Positions 48,801 through 60,800 of a stretch of 64,000 bases of DNA are shown here, one piece after another (position 1 is the stretch's first letter; each line of letters opens with the position of its first letter). Where the stretch lies: positions 3,434,001 through 3,498,000 of the forward strand of contig NC_092579.1 in the NCBI RefSeq assembly GCF_037975245.1, given 5' to 3'. The notes under the pieces were generated by a model. That model saw only the letters and a program-made list of their open reading frames with translations. It had not been told where the DNA came from and did no database searches. The translations under genes were made by a program, and so were the position numbers. The stretch is from Apostichopus japonicus. Lineage: Eukaryota; Echinodermata; Holothuroidea; Aspidochirotida; Stichopodidae.

Positions 48801-51800
48801 CGTGATGTCGTATTTCCACTGTAATCATATATTTAAAGAAGACCTTGTTTATCTAGTGCCCATCATATACAGATTTACTCATTGTAAGGATGAACCATCA
48901 GTTCCACGTATTAACTTTTGTGTACATGTGAGAAATCAAAACTGAGTTACATAAGAATGCTAACAAGCAGTTTACATTACGACGATATATCTTGGCACGA
49001 GTGTCATCACAGTAGAAAAGTTAAGAAAATGGAACAAACAATCTTACCAGTGAACTGTATTGCAAATTATGTTATTTATGTTAAAATTGTTATGACTTTG
49101 ATTTTGCCCTTCCCCCCCCCTCCATTACATCACACTATAGTGTATAGTTAATGTGTCATTCCCCTTAGTTATAGATGACCCCCAGCTTTAATGTTTTATG
49201 TTAGAATTTCTGGAGGAAAAAATAAATAATCACTTCCCTACATGTAAACCTAGTAAAATGGCTTCCTTTATCATTGTCGCATCTATGATGTATAAAACCT
49301 ACAAAATTAGCAGTATTTTGGGGGAACCTATTAAGTCACTACCACAGGGAATAGTTTATACAGTATCACATCACAAAATGCTATGAAACATGTCAAAGTG
49401 CTATACATACAAACATGTCCAAACATGTAGTGCACTTTTTTTACACAGTAATTATATACATTATAAGAGACCAAAATCAGAGCCTTCAAACTGCTACACA
49501 AAATTTCAACATTAAATCACTGATTCCCTTTACTGCAGTTCATCTCTTCTAACATTCTAACCTCTTTTGATTTCTAATACCTTCATCTTCCCATATGAAA
49601 GAATCAGCTATGAAAATAAAATTGACAGAATGTGAGTCGAAATGTTTAAAAACGTGCACTTTTTTATATCCCTACACAAAAAAAATCATATAAATGTCAT
49701 GGCTCTTTCTTTAGAAACCCACACAAATTACCTCACACCAGCAGAACGAATTTAAATTTGTGGGCCATATATAATTAACACCCACTTATCTTCATAGCTT
49801 GTTAATGGGCTATCAAGGATGTTACATTATTGATAATGTTCAGTTACATATCAACCTAAGGAATAACAACATCCAATTCAATGTTTTTTCCATGTTCCAC
49901 AGAAACAGTACAAGATGTTTTAGCAGTGTATGACATGCATGTTAGTAGAGGAAACTCACTTCTTTCTCCAAGCTTAAGATTCTCTTCTTTGCTTTCTCTA
50001 ACTGAAGTTCTTTCATTAGCTTCTCTGCAGCAGCAGTAGATGTTAGCTGTTATTGTAAAAGATTAGTAGATAAAATACATCAAGCTAACGATCTTTGTTT
50101 CCAATTGATGATCGTTTTGCACAAAATAAATTGTGATTTGTTGTAGATATTTACAAACCACTACTAACAGTCCAGGTTGTATCTCTATAACCTTTCTCTT
50201 CCCTTTTTTTTTGGTGCAAAAAATGACCATTTAAACATGGCTCAATAATAGAAGTGACTGAACTACCAAGTCTAGTTCACAGACAATAGCTAAGCTCTTG
50301 GGAAGCAAATTCCATGACAACCATACTATGAGATATCAAAATAACATTTACAATAACTTGTCAGGGAAGAATATATGGTGTCAGATGTCTCCACATAGCT
50401 GCTTCATTATATCTATCAAAGTTCAAACATGTTTAGCTGAGCATTTAGAGGTCATAATTTCTTGAATTAACTTCAACATTTAGGCCTGGACTAAATAGAG
50501 GACTCATCACTTATATTGAGCATTCCAGATAACTAGCAGTTTGTGACTTAGGTGAATATCTTGAATACTAGAATTGCTTGTTGCGTTAGATACATGAAAA
50601 CATCTTTCGAAAGGGTCAATAATCTCTGGAATTAGTGAATTTTGGCATTAATCATAAAGTTCATTGCTTTTTTGTCTCCAAAATGCAATTCATACATTTC
50701 AACTAATTTAAAGGCCGTGTTGTGTAAAATTTAGCATGCACCCCCTTCACATTACTCCTAGACATGGGTACAATTCTCCAATTAAAAATCAAAGTGATGA
50801 AAATGCTTATAATAATTGCAGTAAAAACACTTGTTGGAATTTAATCAGGAGTACTCTTGTTCTATAAATTACTACTATAAATTTGGGACAATAATGACAA
50901 TCTTTGACTAAATCAAACACTCTACTATAAACCTGCTACTCTTAATCCTCTGCTTCATAGCATTACCAATTACCACCACTTTAGATCTGTCTCCACTTGT
51001 AAGCTCACTTCACAGTCGTCAAGGTGATGACGTAGTTTGTTCTCCAGGTTAACTTTAAAGCCTAGACGGTTACATAGTAACATATCATGGTTTAGGTTAA
51101 GGAATAACATAAGAAAAGGAAAAATTGAATAGAAAATAATACCTCTGGTTTTGAATCTGCTTTCATCTGTGCCAATTGCGCCTTTAGTGAATAATTTTCC
51201 ATGTTCAAGGCATCCACCACCGGACTGTCTGCTACAGGTTTTTCTGGTTACGAGAAAAAAAACTGGTGATTCATCTTGAAAATATATATATAAATCTGAT
51301 TGACTAGAGAAGGTCTCAGCAAAACATTCTAGCTCTGAGGACACGAAAGGTACTTTGTACCCACAGGCCCAATTTGGGGTCATCTGTTGATTGAAGTTAT
51401 AGCTTAACTTTTTACATCACCTCTCTCCCTTCCATCCCTGGTACACACCCTTCAACAACATAATCAAATTATTTACGGTATATACTGAGACCTAAAGACA
51501 ACGTTTTCATTATTTCACCTTTATAGGTGAATTATTTAGAAAGCTCTCAAGACATATTACCGCAATCATTTATCAGATAGCTTAACCCAAATTTATCCTC
51601 TCTTTTTCAGTTCTTTAGAAGCAGAATAAGAAAATAAATAGTGTACTTGCATTTGTGTGCTCCATAACTAGTTCTTGGAGTAAACTGATGTATCAGCATT
51701 TCCCTGAGAGGTATATTTTTGCTCTTTCTTTCTTTTCATTTACAGCAGTGTTTTTTAGAACAATTTAATATTTCTGTTTGGAACCCTAATCAGAAAAGCA

Positions 51801-54800
51801 CTCAATACTTATTAACAAACACTCGTGGATCTATACCTCCGTTCGTGTTTGTTCTCCAGCCTACGTCAAACAGATTAGTAACGGTTAATGATTAATTCGT
51901 TAGAGACGAGCAATTACCTGATGGAGATAGTGAAGCTTTGCTCAATCTCCTCTTTAATAACTTCTCCATCTTTTCCAGAGCCATCTCCTGTTGGCGGCAG
52001 GTGGTTTCTAACTTCTTGATTTTGTCGTTTCTTTCTTTGAGCAAGCTTGTTTGTGCAACCATCTGTTTTTCTTGCTGTATGTAAGTTCTTTCCTTGTCAT
52101 TGAGCTGTTCAGGAGACATAAAAATAACAATTTTAAAGTGTGTTTCCCCCTTTTTTTATTTGCATGTGGGGGGGGGCGGGAAGGGATCATCAATTTTCAA
52201 AATCTAATGAATATTTCTTAAAAATATGACTGCAATTAATCACACTAAGACATCTTTCTATATTTTGCACTAAATGAATTGAATTGAGTGAATTATTAAT
52301 TAATTTACAATCTAATGAGCTTCATTGCTGTAATAGGTTTACAAGATGGAATAGAATTGATAAAATGTAACACTTTCAACTCAAAAACAAGCTTTAAGGT
52401 ATAGCCGCGGTAAAGACCATATTATAGCATATCAAAACAGAGGAAGAAACAAAGACTAACAAACCATCATATTTTGTCATAGCTTTGAACAATGATATAA
52501 TGAAATGATTTTTTTTTGGGGGGGGGAGGGGAGGGGGAAGAAGAGACTACTTATTATAATACTGTATACGAATGTTTGTCTCTGAACAGGTCAACAGCAA
52601 AATAAAAAATTAAATAAAAAACTAAATGTTACAATGAAACTGAGCATTGTTTGCAAAAATAAAACACTAAATGATAGTCCATTACTTGGAAATTATAACT
52701 GAAACTTATTACAAACGTTTCATAGCCCAGGAGTAGTAACAATCCTTTTTTACAATTCCTAATCAATTGAATAATAATGCAGTGCAGTAACTAAAAAGAA
52801 GTTAAACATCCAGGAAACAGGAAGTGACAATATACAAACAGATTGGTAGTGCCATGGTGATGTGGGGATAGGTAAGTGAATAGCACTGTAATGCTTGGTC
52901 AAGAAATATATATTCTTTTTTAAAGTTTTGTTGTGTCCTCCTTGAGGGAACAGACATGCCCTAAGGGCAGGCAATTACTTTTGCCAGTCAAATCTGGCCC
53001 GTAGGCCCTCTTTTGGGAACCCCTGCCAATCAAGAGAATGAACCGTTTTTAGCAACGGTGACCACATTTCTTCCAGGAAATCTGGGGATAAAATGTCTAC
53101 AACTGCCAGTCATGCTGACATCAAGGGTTAGTACCTACACTGTACTTCTAAAGGAAGGCATTTTCATAGTGTTTCGGTATTCCTAACGTTTTCAAATGCC
53201 CAAGGTTAGACCACCTCAGTCAGAAACAAGTATTTTGTCTAAGATAAAAATCTGATGCAAAAAACCTTGAATGTCGCTAGAATTGCCTTTCATCACTGAG
53301 TGCAATGTGATCATGCTTTCATGAATAACAGGCTACATGAAATTAATCAATGATCTGGTTTGTCTTTTTCTGTGAGCCATGACTGATATTTATGTTTGTA
53401 GCCTAAGTTGTAAACAATCATCTCTTAGCCTAGGTTCACAGTGTGTCTAAGAATGATAAACAAACTTGTAAAATTGAAATGATTCAGGGAATATTTGCAA
53501 ATTTCAGGGATATTCCAGAGACAGTACAATCCAGGGACATTTCTGGGGACAACTGTCATCGGTTGGCACGTGAAATCTGGGGACTGTTACTAAAAATCGG
53601 GACCCTATTTCAAGCCCCAAATTCTGCATATGATGATGTGTTATAATGACAGCATCTCTACATTGCCCATTTTTCTGTACCTTAATGAGCTGGTTCTGTA
53701 GACTGAGCACCTTGTCCCTGTAGTTGGTGCTTTCTTCAACTTGTTGGGATAGAGCTTGCTTCAAGGTAACTGGAATGGAACAATTATTGCAAGAAAAATA
53801 TCAAAGTTTATTTCCATTTGTTCACTGCCACAGTAACAGAAATATTTTGTTGGTTTAATTGTAGTATGTAACTGACATTTGTTGACTGAAAAATTAAATA
53901 TCACTGTCCTGCAAATGCCTTCTGTTCTAATATAGCTGACCCACTGGGATGAGACTTAGGAATTCTGATATTTCTTTAGTTTAAAACTGTTCAAACAATG
54001 AGAAATATTTTCAGATATTTTATTGTATATTTTGCTTTATTTTATTTAAGTTTTGCTTCACAGCTCTTGTACAGCATTTCTTTCATGTAAACAACCCTGT
54101 CCCTCACCAAATTTATCAAGTAACTCTGCTTTGGTCAGAACTTCAGCGTTTTCAGCGGTGACAAGTGCCCTGGCAGCATCCTCGTGCATATTTAGTTGCC
54201 TCCTAAGGACACTATTTTCTGCCTCCAGTTTGGAGACACTTTGCTGAAGCGCCACCATTTCTTCAGCCATCCTCTGCAGCCCCTGTCGGTAGTTGTCCAA
54301 CTCTCTCTGCTGGGATTCCATGATACTACGAGTGAACCGGTCTGTGATTTCTTCAGGCCGCCTGTAGAACAGAAAAGGAAATTCAATTATTTATTGGAAA
54401 CTTTTCATAAATTCCAAATTCATACTTTTTAATAGGTTTTACTATTTGTGTTCAATCTCGTGCACAATTGATGTGAGAATATGTAGCGAGTGACTATGAT
54501 ATAGAAAAGATATGAAATTGAAAGGTACATGTTCTGGTTTTACAAAGAGCATGTAACCAGATTCATGTTGGTTAATTCTTGCATTTCCTATTCAAAACAA
54601 CAAATGTCAAATCCACTCCACTCTAATGCACACAAAGTCATATATAAGATACAAGACAGGACGAGACAAATGCCCAGACAAGCTGCGAGACAAGAAAGGA
54701 CAACACAATATTATACAAATAATGCATGGTTATGAGTGCAATAGTGCAAATATTCATGAGTTGAAAGATGGAATGTTCCATTCAACGAGGCGCAGCCGAG

Positions 54801-57800
54801 TTGAATGGAACAAATTACATCTTTCAACGAAAGAAATATTTGCACTATTACACGAATGGAAACCATTCATTATTTGTTTTATACAACATATTATATTAAG
54901 ATGGGTAAAATGCACTCATCCAACAGACTGTTTTGAACAGACAGGTTTCTCTGCTCTCTTACCATTGAAAAAAGTGCTACCAAAAAAGTATAACCCATGG
55001 TTCTATTTCATAGAGTGGAATAGAGCAGATTTTGCATGCAATCAACGAGCAATTGACCAATCAATTGACCAGAATACAATTAGGTGTTGTATAAAACATA
55101 ATATAGCAAAATACAATATAATACAAGACAATATACAATATACTGTACAATATACAATGCAATCCAAGACACCATAAAAGATAAGACAAGACAAGACAAC
55201 ATCAGATGCATGAAAAGAAAACACAGGATGGCTGATAAGAAGAACCCAGAAAGCCAGTTAGCTTCATGTGGATTCCTTACCATGCAATTTGCTCAAAATT
55301 CAAAATAACTTCAAAGAGTAAACTTTCTTTTGAAACTAATCAAGCTTGTCTGTTCTTTAAATTTGCTCAATTGTGAAAGCAATTAATTTGGATACAAATA
55401 CAATGAATACATACTTCAGGATACTCTGGGTAAAACCAGACTTTAACCTCAAACTGTTAAGTTGGAATACTTGTAACTTTCAAAGCTATAAGTTGGACTT
55501 CAACTATTAACAATTCTTGCAAGGTCTCTCAGTGTAGCACAGAAGTTGCTAAGTGTGCTAGCTTGTTCACTGGAGTTATGAGGAATATATTGACCTAATT
55601 AGTAAGGGCTGGAGGGAGAAAGAGCATGGGCTGTGCGCTCACACTTATGCTAGAAACAATACCTGCAGCACATGGGTCTCGTCTATCCCACCCTACTTTC
55701 ATACACTTATCTCATTGGTCTAAGCAAACATACTCAATTATTCATGAACTCGCTAGATTGGTCAATACTAAAAGCGGGATATTAATTAGACAAGACCTGT
55801 AGTCACATGATGACTCTTTTTGCTGAGAACGTAGCCAAAGAGCTAGATTAACTCACATCTTCCAAACCAGACAACCTGTCTCCATCAAAAGTAAAGGGGA
55901 ACATAATACACAGTTTTACGATGTGGTGTTCAGAACATACTAAAACCAGAAGCACACAGTAACTGTGGTTTAATAGCACACAAAAGAGATGGTTACATCC
56001 TGCCCATATAGCTCTCAGGCATACATAGCTTTTTCAGGGAACTCATTAATCCAGAAAACATGTTTGCACCACAGCTTAACGAGCCTTAATAAAAAAAAAA
56101 TGAATGTTTAATCTAGAGTTAATGGACTAATTATAGACAATTATGATGATGACACACATCTACCAAAATTGTAGCGGTCTGTTTACTCCATCTGGATAAA
56201 TTAGACAACAAAGTTTTAATTAGTAATTAGATTGAGCCAAAAGTACAGCTAGCATTTACTGGCCTGGCATTACATATTCTTGTTCACTTCTGTAGCTGAT
56301 CATGGTACACTAAGGTACTGACTGTGTGGCCGCTGTAGGAGCATGTCTCCCATTAAAATTTTAATTGATATCAATTGCTGGGTAGATCGTTAAGCATGCC
56401 ATTTAATTACTGGCCATGGGATTCATGGACAGTATTGGGCTTTGCCTGAAAATCATGTGATATTTTCTTTCGTTCAGTGTTTCTCGACTTATCAAAATTG
56501 ACACAGAAAATGAACTCAAAGAGACATAAAGACATGAAGAGTACCTTGCAGATTGGAGTGATTCTGGTGGTAATCTTGTTGGGATGAGCTCATCCCCATG
56601 TTTTTGATCGGCTATGACCACCCTATCCAAGAGATTCTGCATGGCGTTGTAAGGCGGAGAGGACGTACTGGCATTGTCAATCTTAGGCTGCAGGTTATAA
56701 CAAAAGAATAGTTCACTTGACTTCTAGGTCTCTGAAAGAAACCCTCTCATTTTACGAAAATGGAAAGAGACAAAAACGATTCAGTTCTCTCATTCACCCA
56801 GTCTACAGGTTACGGTTAGCCACAACATGTTGCAATATTTCAAGCAGTCAGATATACACTGACATGTACAATTCATTTAGCCTTTCTGCAACCATTTCAT
56901 TTTTTGGACGATGGGGTACATGAATTTTGTTGTCTCTCTCTTTTCCTTATTTAGCTGCTTTTCTTATTTGAGTATTACTAATTCAGGTAACTTTTGAAAA
57001 TCTTGCTAAAAATTCAATTGGCTGTTCTCCAATTGAGTTTAAATTGCAAATGTATATGCTATGATCATTAAGAAAAAGAAGGCAAAAATCAATAAATTTA
57101 ACGAGAATACCTCTTTACCTGTGTTGACTGTGGTCTGTAATATGCTGTAGCCATCTCAAAAAGTAATAAAGTCAGATTAGAATCTGACAATTGTACAGAA
57201 CTTTGTATTCCAAAGAAGAGAAAATTCTATATCGCTACACATACATCCTGAAACAAGTAGGACCTTTGCTCATGTATTGCTTTGGGCTCTACAGAGAGAC
57301 CAGGCAGAGAACCACAGCTTTACAAGTGTGAATAATTTAACTAATCTGATGCGTCTTCGCTATCAATTTCATATAAAGCTTTCAAGAAGACTTGCATTCC
57401 AAATGGTAAAATATTTCTTTGACATTGACTGTAACCAGAATAAAAAAAAAACTGTGATTATAAAACAGCAGGTAAACTGGAATAGAGTCCACTACTGACA
57501 AATGTTGATCATCAGTATCGTTGAGTCGTTAAATGTCTTGATGATCACTGCAATTAATTCCAAGAGTTTCACTCTTCACTGCAAGGAAACCAGTAATTTA
57601 TCTGAGACATCTGGGATGTACTGTACAGTGATCATTAATCTTTTTCAACATTGTAAAACTGTTTACATGACAAGACTTCAGCCAATTTAGAAGTTTTTAC
57701 CACCTTCCAAATCCTGCATCAATGTGCCAAATTTGAGCTCAAACTCTGATCAATGCACACAGCTGATTAATATATAACAAAATGTAATGCCACCTGCCTT

Positions 57801-60800
57801 CCGTGTGTCAAATGAAAATTCATATTTATTGCATGTTCTCATCATGACATGAGAGAGTTTACATGTTCTTCCAATTTACATGACAGATGAGCAAACTTCA
57901 GTTTTCGATGGCTGAAATATTTTGTAACCTGGTAGAGTGTTAAACCATCTCTTCAAATCCATCAAGAAAACAGAGTTAAATTTATCGTTGAGAGGAGTCT
58001 AATAATGAGCGTAGCCAGCAGCTATTATGAGCGTAGCTACAGTAGCAGCTATCTGACAGAAGAGTCCTGCACAAAGTCAAGGTGTGTCTATATACCCAAT
58101 GGATTGATGCACAACAACAACAACAACACTTACATTAACACTTTATAACTGAACCCTTCTAAGGAGTAAGTTCAAGTGAAACAACTTGTTCCAATACGAC
58201 AGGAATAATCCATTAAACTGAATGAGTAACAAATATAACACACATGTCATAAACACATATACTGTTCACTTCTAGCAAGTCAGGGTGTCCACAACATAAT
58301 ATTAGTGGTCACAGATTACAGCTCAGCTTCTCAATATCCACCTGCAAGTTTTACACTAGTTTTAGGGACGACAATACACACCAAGTTCCTCACATGGAAG
58401 GTCAGTGAGTTAACCTCCTAATTTACTGGTTGTCATGGTTACTGTAAACAACCACACGCTTGGCTTGTTCTATTGTTGTGTTAGGGGGTGCAGGAGCAAA
58501 CTTAATGGCTCTCTAAATAGTCCATTGTTTGTTTTTTTACTACTGAATAGAGACTGTTTGTACAAGAAGGATTAATCTAACATAGCTCAAGGCCAAGAAA
58601 AGAAACATAATGAGAGGATGCATTATCAGCTGATTCCAAGATTCCAAGAATAATTAATAAAGATGATCAGAAGAGTTTGTTTAGGTGGCCTAAACAGCCA
58701 TGGAAAATACTGATGAGAAAATGTTTGAGTATATATGGGACACTTGTTGGGAATGGGGTAAGGGATACAAGCTGCTGAGTACATTTAAATAATGTAACAA
58801 TTTCTAGACCTGTATATATATTTTATCATGTGAAAGTATTGAGTAATTACGGTACCCTAGTTGGGAAAGGGGAACTGAACCAAGCTGCTGGAGAGAGGGA
58901 CAAATTTAGGGTACATTTAAGCCATGTAACAATATCTATAGGTATGTATATGTCATGCGAAAATTGTGAGTATATATACAGAACACTAGTTGGAAAAGGG
59001 GTAACTGAAGGAACCAAGCTGCTATAGTGAGAGGGATAAAGGTACTTTTAAGCCATGTAACAAAAATGTTTGTAGAATGCAACAGCTCAGTGTATATTCA
59101 TATAAAGCATGAAATAACAGTTGAGGCCAGTTTGGAGTCAGGCCTGACCAGAGAAGTCAGAGGTTATAGCTCTGGGAACGGGGTCAATTAGTGGGACTAG
59201 GAAAGTATGGGATAATGAATAATGCGTTCTTAATTATTTTCATAATCTACTAAAAATGAAGACTTCAAAATGGGGGCCCAATGAATAAAAATTTTCCTGA
59301 GGGACCTTGACACCCTTGTCAACCAGGTAAAAAGTGGAGCACGAAACCCAAGGGCTATCTGTCTCTTAAGAAAATTTTATGAATCTACTTTGAACTCCAT
59401 TTTCATATTTTATTTTATTTCATTTTTCATCTTGAATACTAATTGCCTCAATCAATTATGTATTTACTTCACATCACAAGCAGGACCCACAGGTCCCCCT
59501 ATGGTGCTGTTCATATATCTATATTTTTGGCTTCAGGCTCCCTCCATTTTTCCTGGACCCAAATTGACCCAGGCCCCAGGGATGTAGCCCCCCTTAACCC
59601 ACCCCCCCCCCCAACAGGCCTGATCATAAGTCTATATAATTCTTCATGGTTACAGAAAATTTTATAATGAGTGTACATTCTAAACAGTACCGTTTCTGTT
59701 AAATCTACCTGGGCCATTCAGGTGATGTAATTTTAAGGATTTTAGCATTGGTATTTTACAGACTGTTATACTCATTTCAACCACTTCCCATCATCCTATA
59801 TTTGTACTTTTATAACACTTTTATCCCTCACAAATTGTTCTCACAGACACAAGATGTAGAGGCAGCAAAACCAAACAAAAGTGGTTAGTCCATATCCCAG
59901 ATCCTTAGAAGCAATGCAAAACTTAATAGATACTGTAAATAAGATCTCTTACAATATATTACAAAAAAAATCGAGGAAAAACTGTTTAAAATTTAAAGAA
60001 AATTTGCACGTTTTGACAGATTTATTACAATTAATAACCAAAGATAATTAACATTAACAATTAGTATTGATCTGACATCATCACTGACTCGGCTTTAAAT
60101 GAGTATTCCTGACATTTTGCATGTTTTAAAGGTAAATATCTTGAGAACTGGAAAAACCAGTAGAAATTATAATGACTAACATTGACATGTTGTTTTTTTC
60201 TTTTCTAGTTCATTTCAAAATTTCAACACTAGTTTTCTGAATTAATTCATCGTTGTAAAGCAGGGACCCTCATTTACCCGATTCTGGCCCCCGAAAGACT
60301 TTTAATCTGGTCCACAGCAAAAAACTGATGCACAATTTTGCACTGATCAGGATGGTTGTAACATACCCTGAGTCTTCCATATCCATTCCAGGCAGGAGGT
60401 GGTTGGGGTTGTCTCAGAGGTACGTGGGAGGGGTGTTTTTGATATTATTGGTGACAGTAACTTTGCACTCATCAGAATGGTTGTAACATACCCTGAGTCT
60501 TCTATATCCATTCCAGGCAGGAGATGGTTGGGGTTGTCTCAGGGGTACGGGGAGGGGTGTTTTTGATATTATTGGTGACAGTAACTTTGCACTCATCAGA
60601 ATGGTTGTAACATACCCTGAGTCTTCTATATCCATTCCAAGCAGGAGGTGGTTGGTGTTGTCTCAGAGGTACGTGGGAGGGGTGTTTTTGATATTATTGG
60701 TGACAGTAACTTTGCACTCATCAGAATGGTTGTAACATACCCTGAGTCTTCTATATCCATTCCAAGCAGGAGGTGGTTGGGGTTGTCTCAGAGGTACGTG

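Noticed and set aside
46476..48945. Long plus-strand open frames with a repeated 20-residue peptide (LIAHLNLHSDMRSH-type)
   Set aside because: They exist only because the 60-bp unit is divisible by 3. They lie antisense to, and within, the intronic array; starts and ends fall at unit variants, and there is no domain or gene context.
54626..55177. 183-codon plus-strand open frame
   Set aside because: It runs through the long palindrome and an ACAAGACA/ATACAAT low-complexity tract. It has no domain and lies antisense in an intron.
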